A stretch of DNA of 10,317 bases. Source: Chlamydiota bacterium (GTDB lineage Bacteria; Chlamydiota; Chlamydiia; Chlamydiales; Rhabdochlamydiaceae). A program made the translations under genes and the position numbers. This document shows, in pieces, positions 1 to 6,391 of this stretch. Within the stretch, counting starts at the first letter, position 1. Every line of letters begins with the position of its first letter. Below the pieces are notes generated by a model. That model saw only the letters and a program-made list of their open reading frames with translations. It ran no database searches and was not told the origin of the DNA. The DNA is taken from contig JABEVM010000184.1 in assembly GCA_013041585.1 (NCBI GenBank), positions 1-10,317 on the forward strand, given 5' to 3'.

Positions 1-77
1 AAATAATGCAGTTGCATATTCTTTATAAGTGTAGTACTTTTTTTAAGAAAGAGGCCATTCTAACTGCTAAGGATTCT

Positions 78-1283
78 ATGTCAATTTTTACACATCTCTC
101 CGAGGTTCCCACAGATGCGATTTTTGGCTTAAATGCGGCTTTTGTAGCAGATAAAAGGGCTGACAAGGTGAACCTAGGGATAGGCATTTATCAAAATGAA
201 GAAGGGCAAATTCCTATTTTACAGGCAGTTAAGGAAGCAGAAACCTTTCTCGTAAAAAACGAGAAAAGTAAGTCCTATCTACCTATTGCGGGCGATGAAA
301 ATTACCTGCATCATGTGGGGGTTCTAACCTTTGGAAATACCTTCTGGGAAAAGTTTTCTTCAAAAATAGCTACGATGCAGAGCATTGGGGGTACGGGCGC
401 TCTTCGTATTGGAGGCGAGCTCCTGCAAGAAAGTGGGGCTAAAAAGATATGGATTCCGAACTTAAGCTGGCTCAATCACAAAGAAGTGTTTCTAAGCTGT
501 AACTTGCAGGTAGAAACCTATCCATACTATGATAAAAAATACCATAAAGTAGCTTTTGAAGAATTCTGCAGTCTTTTACACACACTTCCTTCAAGGAGCG
601 TGATTCTTTTGCATGCAATATGCCATAATCCGACGGGCGCAGATTTTACAAATGAGGAGTGGAAGATCCTTTCTGATATATTTGCTTCGAAAAATCATAT
701 TCCCTTTTTTGATAGCGCTTATCAAGGTTTTGGATTTGGTGTGGAAGAAGATGTTTTTGCAATTAGATTATTTGCAGAAAAGGGACTTGAGATGCTAGTT
801 GCCTGTTCTTATTCCAAAAATTTTGGGCTGTATGCAGAGAGAATAGGAGCTTTATTTGTCAGAGCAAATTCTGAGCAGAGTAAAAATACGGTGATGAGCG
901 TTTTGCGTAAAAAAATACGACAGAGCTACTCAAATCCCCCTTCGCATGGAATGAGTGTTGTTCTCGAGATTTTACGTCAGCCTATTTTAAAAGACCTTTG
1001 GGAAAAAGAAATCATGCAAATGAGAAAGAGAATTTCCGCATTACGAGAGAAATTTCTACTCGCGCTTGCGGCAAAATCCCAACTTGATTTTACTTTTTTA
1101 AAAGATCGGAGAGGAATGTTCTGTTATGCTGAACTCAGTAAAAAACAGGTGGATAGGTTGATTGAAAAGCATGGCATATACATGACAAATGATGGAAGGA
1201 TTAATCTTACAGGATTTAATCAAAATAATTTTGAAAGAGTAGTTGACCTATTAGCGAAAGAGGTTAAAGATGCGCAGGGCTAA
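78..1283 (+). CDS. aspC: Aspartate aminotransferase (class I, dicarboxylate type)
   Basis: A PLP-dependent enzyme that moves the amino group between aspartate and 2-oxoglutarate in the cytosol. Chlamydial homologues are often labelled tyrB. The 402-residue product matches E. coli AspC along its whole length. Key residues keep the family spacing: N184 in CHNPTG, D212 and Y215 in DSAYQG, and the PLP lysine K247 in SYSKNFGLY. R281 (before SYSNPP) and R374 (GRINLTG) correspond to the two arginines that hold the substrate carboxylates, which supports dicarboxylate specificity. The start at 78 is chosen because the family alignment begins there and AAGGA (69-73) lies 4 bases upstream. An in-frame ATG at 6 would add 24 residues that do not resemble the family. 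The end overlaps mreC by 14 bases, so the two are probably co-translated. Confidence 0.93.
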   Translation: MSIFTHLSEVPTDAIFGLNAAFVADKRADKVNLGIGIYQNEEGQIPILQAVKEAETFLVKNEKSKSYLPIAGDENYLHHVGVLTFGNTFWEKFSSKIATMQSIGGTGALRIGGELLQESGAKKIWIPNLSWLNHKEVFLSCNLQVETYPYYDKKYHKVAFEEFCSLLHTLPSRSVILLHAICHNPTGADFTNEEWKILSDIFASKNHIPFFDSAYQGFGFGVEEDVFAIRLFAEKGLEMLVACSYSKNFGLYAERIGALFVRANSEQSKNTVMSVLRKKIRQSYSNPPSHGMSVVLEILRQPILKDLWEKEIMQMRKRISALREKFLLALAAKSQLDFTFLKDRRGMFCYAELSKKQVDRLIEKHGIYMTNDGRINLTGFNQNNFERVVDLLAKEVKDAQG

Positions 1284-2442
1284 TTATAAACCCCTTTTTT
1301 TGCTTGTAATCGCTTTCTTTGTAGTTATGAGCATCCCTAGAGATACAGCTGATAAAATGCGATTTGTTGCAATTAGTTGTGTGGCCCCTAGTTGGAAAAT
1401 GATGAGTGGACTGAAGAATTTTTTAGCGGTGGCCCCAATTCAAACCACTTCTTCTCTCCAAGCTGAATCTAGAGAGATCCAAAGATTACGTTTAGAAAAT
1501 CAGATGCTACAGAGTCAAATCGAGAGCATTCGCGAATGGATTATGTTTGAGGATCGACTCCAAGAACAAATCGATAAATTTAGTAAGATTACCGCCACCA
1601 GGGAAGATGATCATTTCTGGAAAGAATTTTTTCAAAGAAGAAATGAAGAGCTTGCAAATCGTCTTGAACTTCAGATGCAGGCGCTTCCTGCCAAGGTGAT
1701 CTTTCGAGATCCTTCTTCTTGGAGCAGTTCTTTTTGGCTCAATGTAGGAGAAAAAGACAATGAGCTGCTTGGAAAGACAGTCGTAGCTAAAAACAGTCCT
1801 GTAGTAGTTGGCGATTCGATTATAGGCGTCGTTGAATTTGTAGCTGAAAGGAAGTGCAGGGTTAGATTAATTACAGATTCTGGTCTTGTACCAAGTGTAA
1901 GGGCTGTTAGAGGGTCAGAACAAAACTTAGCTTTGCTAGAAAGTGTCGAAACGCTTTTTACGCAGCTGAAGAAACGAGGAGACTTATTTGACTCGACAGA
2001 GAGAGAAAAGCAAGTATTTCAGGCGCTTCATTTTATTAAAGAGAAACTCTCTCCAAGTCAAAAGGACCGCTACCTTGCAAAAGGTGAGTTATACGGCACT
2101 AGCACTCCTTTATGGCGCTGTCATACCAATATCTTGCGAGGAACAGGATTCAACTATGATTTTAGCGATCAAGAAGGGCCTGCTAGAGATCTTCGAAGCG
2201 GAGAAGTCCTCGGATCTTCTTCAAAAGAAGTTCTTCCAATTCTGCAAGTTGGCGACTTACTTGTGACGACAGGTTTAGATGGGGTATTTCCTGCTGGCTA
2301 CCGTGTAGCCACTGTGACAACAATCGGGAATTTACGAGAAGGTGGATGCACCTATGAGCTTGAGGCTATCGCAACGGCTGGAAATTTACGTGAGCTTCAT
2401 CATGCTTTTGTTCTTCCTCCCACTTCGTATGAAGCTAATTAG
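1270..2442 (+). CDS. mreC: Rod shape-determining protein MreC, with an inserted helical segment
   Basis: MreC is an inner-membrane protein of the elongasome that links MreB to peptidoglycan synthases. In chlamydiae, which lack FtsZ, MreB and its partners direct septal peptidoglycan synthesis. The 390-residue product has a short cytoplasmic start, one membrane segment (about 8-22), a predicted coiled coil (about 62-100, with RLRLENQMLQ) and the MreC beta domain. The last opens with LPAKVIFRDPSSW (139 on) and includes VVGDSIIGVVEFV and RVRLITDSG. The second half of that domain closes with GDLLVTTGLDGVFPAGYRV (328 on). An extra, mostly helical stretch (about 220-270) separates the two parts and makes the protein longer than most MreC. 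AAAGAGG (1257-1263) sits 6 bases before the ATG, inside the end of aspC. Its stop codon interlocks with that of the convergent gene. Confidence 0.86.
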   Translation: MRRANYKPLFLLVIAFFVVMSIPRDTADKMRFVAISCVAPSWKMMSGLKNFLAVAPIQTTSSLQAESREIQRLRLENQMLQSQIESIREWIMFEDRLQEQIDKFSKITATREDDHFWKEFFQRRNEELANRLELQMQALPAKVIFRDPSSWSSSFWLNVGEKDNELLGKTVVAKNSPVVVGDSIIGVVEFVAERKCRVRLITDSGLVPSVRAVRGSEQNLALLESVETLFTQLKKRGDLFDSTEREKQVFQALHFIKEKLSPSQKDRYLAKGELYGTSTPLWRCHTNILRGTGFNYDFSDQEGPARDLRSGEVLGSSSKEVLPILQVGDLLVTTGLDGVFPAGYRVATVTTIGNLREGGCTYELEAIATAGNLRELHHAFVLPPTSYEAN

Positions 2443-3509
2443 ATAGAGAGAAAGTTCTCTCTGATTTTTGCGTAGCAAACATCTTTTTCAAAAGTATATT
2501 CATAGACTCTCTTACGTGGGGATGAATATCTTTCGATATTCTCTTCAAACCCTTTTTCTATATATCCGTACATGTTTGAAAGATTTTCCTCAGGGATTTG
2601 CATGCCGCATTGATGCAAGAATAGTCCTCTAGAAGAAGATATAGGTTCTTTGGGAGCAAAGAAGAACATGGGTTTATTAAATGTTAGAAAATCGTAGCCT
2701 ACGGAAGAAAAATCCCCGATAAAGGCGTCGCACTTTTGAAGAAGAGGATAAATAGGCGGGAAGTCCGTAAGAAAAATAACATCCTCGCGATCTTCATATT
2801 TAAGAAGTAGATGCCACACTTTTGCAGGATCGTTTATTTCTAAAAGCGGATGGGGCTTGATGATAAGGTTCCAATCGCGTGGTTTTTGCTCTATCAGAAG
2901 GGCACATTTTTCAAAATACGATGAAGTATATTCCGCTGTAGTAAAAGTAGGCGCGTAAAGGAGGTTTTTTTTTCCTTTACTCAGTTTTTTATAGAGCTTC
3001 TCTTCCGCCAAGTTATCATAAAAGGCTTGATGTTCTTTGTAATAAGTGTAGCGATAGTTTCCTAAAAATAGCGTTTTATTTATTTTTTGAATGGCGCCAT
3101 TTTCTTTTAAAAGATCTAGCATATGGTTCCCATAGACGAAGACGATATCTTGAAGAGGTTGTTCTTCCAGCTTCAGAGTATATTCTTTATCTGAATTCCC
3201 ATGGGGACAGTACACGAATCGCAACTTTTTTTCGTGGAAGGTAGAAATCATATCCGTAAAATATCCCGTCATCTTCCTTCCAGAATGAACTATGACAGAG
3301 AAGTTATCGACTAGGTACTTTGAGGAAAGCTCTAAAAAATCTTTATAAGACACATCGATTTGAGGATAGTAAATCTGGGCAAGTGTCAAAGTTTCCGGCT
3401 CAGTGACAATAACGGGAATGCCAACCAGATGCGAAAAAACTCCCAAATGGTCCAAATGAGTGTGAGGACCTGTTAGTAAGGAGACCGCATTTTGACCTAA
3501 CATTTTCAT
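2439..3509 (-). CDS. CDP-glycerol glycerophosphotransferase-like protein (TagB/TagF fold), paralogue 2
   Basis: A 356-residue protein of the family that transfers glycerol phosphate (or a related polyol phosphate) from a CDP donor to a glycan or lipid acceptor. Family landmarks are present in order: CPHGNSDKE with H103 (the HG motif), LLYAPTF (184-189), LIIKPHP with H220 (the HP motif), and DAFIGDFSSVGYDFLTFNKP (261-280) with D266, equivalent to the S/TDYSS...D donor-binding segment. No membrane segment is visible. It resembles its upstream neighbour along the full length, including an N-terminal LDHL segment and IVTE, so the pair arose by tandem duplication. The ATG lies 11 bases after the neighbour's stop codon and has only a weak ribosome site (ACGGG), so translational coupling is likely. 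The true donor and acceptor are unknown. The family assignment is firmer than the reaction. Confidence 0.72.
   Translation of the reverse strand: MKMLGQNAVSLLTGPHTHLDHLGVFSHLVGIPVIVTEPETLTLAQIYYPQIDVSYKDFLELSSKYLVDNFSVIVHSGRKMTGYFTDMISTFHEKKLRFVYCPHGNSDKEYTLKLEEQPLQDIVFVYGNHMLDLLKENGAIQKINKTLFLGNYRYTYYKEHQAFYDNLAEEKLYKKLSKGKKNLLYAPTFTTAEYTSSYFEKCALLIEQKPRDWNLIIKPHPLLEINDPAKVWHLLLKYEDREDVIFLTDFPPIYPLLQKCDAFIGDFSSVGYDFLTFNKPMFFFAPKEPISSSRGLFLHQCGMQIPEENLSNMYGYIEKGFEENIERYSSPRKRVYEYTFEKDVCYAKIRENFLSI
2445..2469 (+). terminator. Intrinsic terminator after mreC
   Basis: AGAGAGAA (2445-2452) and TTCTCTCT (2455-2462) are perfect reverse complements separated by 2 bases. In practice this gives 7 pairs around a 4-base loop, followed by TTTTT (2465-2469). 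The hairpin starts 3 bases after the mreC stop. It lies inside the last codons of the convergent minus-strand gene. The T-run is present only for plus-strand transcription. Confidence 0.6.
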
Positions 3510-3520
3510 GTAAACCCGTT

Positions 3521-4633
3521 TTACATTAAGGATGATTGAACAGAAATACTTTGATACATGAGGGTAATTTCGTCTTTTACGCTATCCAAGGGCTTAGCAC
3601 TACAAAAAGTTTCTTCATAAATTCGCTTTCGAATTCTATAAAAATTTCCATCGCGGGGTAGCGACTTTTCTATGATCTCATAAATGTTCTGATAATTTTT
3701 TGGAAGTATGGACACGCCGCATTGATAGAGATAAAGCCCAGCATCAGTTTGCGCGTTTCTTTCGTTTTGGTTGAGAAAATACATAGGCCTAGAGAAGGTT
3801 AAGAAATCATACCCTATGGATGACATATCCCCTAAGTAAATATCAGTCATGTCTAAAAGAGGGTAAATAGGAGAGAAATCTTGGAGAAAAAGGACGTTTT
3901 GTCTTCCTTCGTATTTCTCGATTATAGAACAGGTCCTTTCCTTTTCTTGTAAAACGAGATTAGGGTGGAGCTTGATAAGCAAATTATAGGAAGAAGGCAG
4001 TTTCTCTATAAGATCTGAGCAGGCATCAAAAAAAGAACTGGAATTTTCCCGATCCTTCCAAGTAGGCGCATACAATATGGTCTTTCTGCCGCTTACGAGT
4101 TTGTCTTTGATTTGCTTTTGAACCAGCCCTTGGTAGAAATTCTTCTCTTTTTGATAAAAATCATATCGATAGTTACCTATTTCTACATAGGATTCAAGTT
4201 GAGAAAAGACGTTTTTTTCTTTAAAAAAATCGATCATCTTCTTTCCGTACACTAAGGCAAACTTCTCTTTTTGCAGCGCCTCCATAAAAAAGGAGTTTTT
4301 CCCTTTGTCAGAATTTCCATGAGGACACCAAATTGTATGAAGAGTTTTTTGCTGCAGCTGCTCAGATAGGAAGAAGATATCATCAAAAAGATCTCTGGGA
4401 AGGCAAGTAAAAATCACCTCATAGGTTTTTACCGTATCTAAAGCAACATGTGCATAGTCAGAGAGTATGACATGGATCCCTGGATAGCATAGCCTCGCAA
4501 GGGCCTCTACGTTTTCTTCTGTCACGATGAGAGGAACCCTTAAAAGGATACTAAGAACGGCTAGATGGTCAAGATGGTGGACCTTGTGTCCATAAAGCAG
4601 ACAGGCAGCTTTGGGGAGGCTATACTTCATCAT
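3521..4633 (-). CDS. CDP-glycerol glycerophosphotransferase-like protein (TagB/TagF fold), paralogue 1
   Basis: A 370-residue protein and the upstream member of a tandem pair. It has the same ordered motifs as its paralogue: WCPHGNSDKG with H105, ILYAPTW (186-192), LLIKLHP with H223, and YLGDMSSIGYDFLTF with D269. These match the two catalytic-type histidines and the donor-binding segment of TagB/TagF-like glycerophosphotransferases. The N-terminal part (HHLDHL, then LIVTE) is shared by the pair and may bind the acceptor; that is a guess. Two adjacent ATG codons (4628-4633) are possible starts, and GAGCGAG upstream is a weak ribosome site. The gene follows the FlgN-like gene after 42 bases and is probably co-transcribed with it. 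Chlamydiae are not known to make teichoic acid, so a surface glycan, lipid or O-antigen-like polymer is a likelier target. Confidence 0.72.
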   Translation of the reverse strand: MMKYSLPKAACLLYGHKVHHLDHLAVLSILLRVPLIVTEENVEALARLCYPGIHVILSDYAHVALDTVKTYEVIFTCLPRDLFDDIFFLSEQLQQKTLHTIWCPHGNSDKGKNSFFMEALQKEKFALVYGKKMIDFFKEKNVFSQLESYVEIGNYRYDFYQKEKNFYQGLVQKQIKDKLVSGRKTILYAPTWKDRENSSSFFDACSDLIEKLPSSYNLLIKLHPNLVLQEKERTCSIIEKYEGRQNVLFLQDFSPIYPLLDMTDIYLGDMSSIGYDFLTFSRPMYFLNQNERNAQTDAGLYLYQCGVSILPKNYQNIYEIIEKSLPRDGNFYRIRKRIYEETFCSAKPLDSVKDEITLMYQSISVQSSLM

Positions 4634-4675
4634 TTTTTACTCGCTCAATTTTTTCGAAGTATAGCGCTTTTTTGA

Positions 4676-5194
4676 TTATGATCTAGGATCAACTTCGCTG
4701 GTGCTTTCTGGATAGGTAATGATGGCATTTTTTCGAGGTTTTGCGGTCATTTCTGGTAGATGCATATGCTCATGCATGGAATGATTTTGTATTTTTGTAG
4801 AAAGGTTTTGATTCTGCTTAAGCTGGGAGTTCATTTTATCCGTTAAGGCTAAAATTTGATCTCTAAGTAGAAGCATTTCACAATCTAATGTCTCGGAAGA
4901 GGTGAAGATCTCATCAAAAGTTGCGATGGTATCTTCTGTAGAGGCGAGCTTAGAGAGCTTACTCGTCACGGAGATTCTGGTGGAGCGAAGATTTCCAAGA
5001 CGCTGGATAAGCTCGGATCTTTCGTGTAAAATTTGTTCCAAAGATTTTATATCGTTCCCAAGGAGCAAGATCTCTTCTTGGTGTATGTTTGCCAAAATTT
5101 CCCTCATTGTCAAAATTTCCTTTTTCATAGAAATTTGTAGTTGGTCGTGAATTTCTTGCCATAGATTTCCAAAGCTCTTTTTTTTAATTGCCAT
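4676..5194 (-). CDS. Coiled-coil protein, possibly FlgN-like chaperone
   Basis: A 172-residue, strongly helical protein with no signal peptide or membrane segment. Residues about 20-130 show heptad-like leucine spacing, with an early helix (EEILLLGNDIKSLEQIL), a short basic link (LGNLRSTR) and a later helix ending in LKQNQNLSTKIQN. This resembles the pattern of the FlgN/YvyG flagellar export chaperone family, which binds hook-associated proteins and feeds them to the export gate. Non-flagellated chlamydiae keep several flagellar-type secretion parts, so a secretion chaperone is conceivable. The match is one of pattern only, without a diagnostic motif. The C-terminal 35 residues are polar and look disordered. 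GAGGAG (5198-5203) lies 3 bases before the ATG. It is probably the first gene of the minus-strand operon. Confidence 0.6.
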   Translation of the reverse strand: MAIKKKSFGNLWQEIHDQLQISMKKEILTMREILANIHQEEILLLGNDIKSLEQILHERSELIQRLGNLRSTRISVTSKLSKLASTEDTIATFDEIFTSSETLDCEMLLLRDQILALTDKMNSQLKQNQNLSTKIQNHSMHEHMHLPEMTAKPRKNAIITYPESTSEVDPRS

Positions 5195-5225
5195 AGTCTC
5201 CTCGATAATGGTTGAGAAGTTTCTT

Positions 5226-5233
5226 ACCTCCTT
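5226..5233 (-). promoter_or_regulatory. Perfect Shine-Dalgarno octamer with no start codon in range
   Basis: On the minus strand AAGGAGGT, a full complement of the 16S rRNA 3' end, lies 31 bases before the ATG of the FlgN-like gene. No ATG, GTG or TTG follows within 20 bases. The real start has its own GAGGAG. The octamer may act as a ribosome standby site, or it may be chance. Confidence 0.3.
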
Positions 5234-5279
5234 AGTTGCAAAAATCGTGCCAGATGCTAAACCCTTAATATAAAATTGT

Positions 5280-5307
5280 TTGTTTTTTTGATTTGGAGAG
5301 GTAAAAT
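5280..5307 (+). promoter_or_regulatory. Candidate promoter for mutY and the glycosyltransferase
   Basis: A TTGTTT box (5280-5285), a 16-base spacer and TAAAAT (5302-5307, five of six to the -10 consensus) lie 35 bases before the mutY start. The -35 is weak, as is common for chlamydial sigma-66 promoters. The -10 box falls inside the inverted repeat 5297-5315. Confidence 0.35.
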
Positions 5308-5315
5308 TTCCCTCT
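5297..5315. promoter_or_regulatory. 19-base inverted repeat over the mutY -10 box (possible operator)
   Basis: AGAGG and CCTCT flank a near-palindromic TAAAATTTC centre, with only one mismatched pair in 9. The symmetry axis is at 5306, within the candidate -10 box. A repressor bound here would block transcription. No matching known operator was recognised. Confidence 0.3.
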
Positions 5316-5342
5316 AGGAAGAATATACCTGGGAAAAATGGC

Positions 5343-6386
5343 GTGAGTTTTCCTTTATCGCAGCTTAGAACTTGGTTTTTAGAAGAGAGAAGAGATCTGC
5401 CCTGGCGGGAGAGTCCGACACCCTATCAGGTATGGATTTCTGAGACTATGCTGCAGCAAACGAGGGTAGCTGTTGTCCTTCGCTACTACGATCTTTGGAT
5501 GAAACAGTTTCCTGATGTGCAGAGCTTAGCTGAGGCGCCGATCGAAAAAGTCATTAAAACTTGGGAAGGGCTTGGGTACTATTCAAGGGCTAGAAATTTA
5601 CATGAGACAGCGAAAAAAATTCTCATCTTTTATGGGGGAGAGCTGCCTGAAGATGAGAAGGAGCTAGAAAAGCTTAAAGGATTCGGTCCGTACACAGTAG
5701 GGGCGCTGCGCAGTTTTGCCTTTCATAAAAAAGCAGCTGCGGTAGATGGAAATGTATACCGCGTGCTTACCAGGTATTTCTTGATTGAAGAGGAGATCAC
5801 CAAGAAAAGTACGCAGCAAACGATTAAAGGCTTAGTAGAAGGCCTTCTTCCAGATTTTGAGCCTTGGGTCATTATGGAAGCTCTCATCGAGCTTGGAGCG
5901 AAAGTATGTACAAAAAAGCCGCGTTGCCATCTCTGCCCTTTGAAAAAAAACTGTCTTTCCCTCTTGCATGATAAAGCGGAGGAGCTGCCTAAAAAAAATG
6001 CAAAACAAGAGACGATCATCCTTTTTAGACAAGTGGCTGTGATCAAATGGAAGAATGAGGTTCTCATCGCAAAAGAATCTTTTGGAAAAGTGATGGCAGA
6101 TTTGTATTATTTCCCTTATTTTGAACGGGAAAATCAAGATTATAGCCCAAAAGATCTCGTAGAAGACATTTTTCAAAATTTTTCCTTGAAAGTGCGCCTC
6201 CAAAAGAGACTAGACAAAGTAACACATGGGTTCACCAAATATAGTGCTCATTTGTTCCCTTCGCTTTTGGAGGCCGAAGAAAAACTTCCCATTCCAGGCT
6301 TTGAATGGGTGGAGTGGGAAAAAGCAAAAGAATTGCCTTTTTCTGCTGGGTATCGAAAAATTATCATAAATTTTCAACAAGTATAG
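5343..6386 (+). CDS. mutY: A/G-specific adenine glycosylase MutY
   Basis: MutY removes adenine mispaired with 8-oxoguanine and so prevents G:C to T:A mutations. The 347-residue product has the full two-domain layout. The catalytic domain has E34 in SETMLQQTR (the general acid), the helix-hairpin-helix LKGFGPYTVGAL (111-122) and D135 in VDGNVYRV. The cluster-binding cysteines are C189, C195, C198 and C204. Residues about 225-347 form the NUDIX-like domain that reads 8-oxoguanine. Two things are odd. The cysteine spacing is C-X5-C-X2-C-X5-C, one residue short of the usual C-X6-C-X2-C-X5-C. The FSH-type recognition loop reads F297-T298-K299. The start is GTG, because the family alignment begins there and GGGA (5331-5334) is 8 bases upstream. 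An out-of-frame ATG-GCG-TGA overlaps this GTG. Confidence 0.92.
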   Translation: MSFPLSQLRTWFLEERRDLPWRESPTPYQVWISETMLQQTRVAVVLRYYDLWMKQFPDVQSLAEAPIEKVIKTWEGLGYYSRARNLHETAKKILIFYGGELPEDEKELEKLKGFGPYTVGALRSFAFHKKAAAVDGNVYRVLTRYFLIEEEITKKSTQQTIKGLVEGLLPDFEPWVIMEALIELGAKVCTKKPRCHLCPLKKNCLSLLHDKAEELPKKNAKQETIILFRQVAVIKWKNEVLIAKESFGKVMADLYYFPYFERENQDYSPKDLVEDIFQNFSLKVRLQKRLDKVTHGFTKYSAHLFPSLLEAEEKLPIPGFEWVEWEKAKELPFSAGYRKIIINFQQV

Positions 6387-6391
6387 GGCTT

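Noticed and set aside
6..77. Upstream in-frame ATG that would extend the aspartate aminotransferase by 24 residues
   Set aside because: The family match starts at the ATG at 78, which has a proper ribosome site. The extension resembles nothing.
3447..3464. HTHLDH near the start of the second transferase, matching the metallo-beta-lactamase HxHxDH motif
   Set aside because: The paralogue has V in place of the first histidine, the other metal ligands are missing, and the rest of the protein fits the TagB/TagF family.
5208..5273. A 21-codon plus-strand open frame (MVEKFLTSLVAKIVPDAKPLI) in the divergent region
   Set aside because: It has no ribosome binding site and no recognisable partner, and it crosses the leader of the opposite gene. 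A chance open frame is more likely.
6305..6391. Upstream in-frame ATG that would extend the glycosyltransferase into mutY
   Set aside because: It would overlap mutY by 82 bases, and GT4 homologues begin at RILHTEG-like sequence right after the ATG at 6392.
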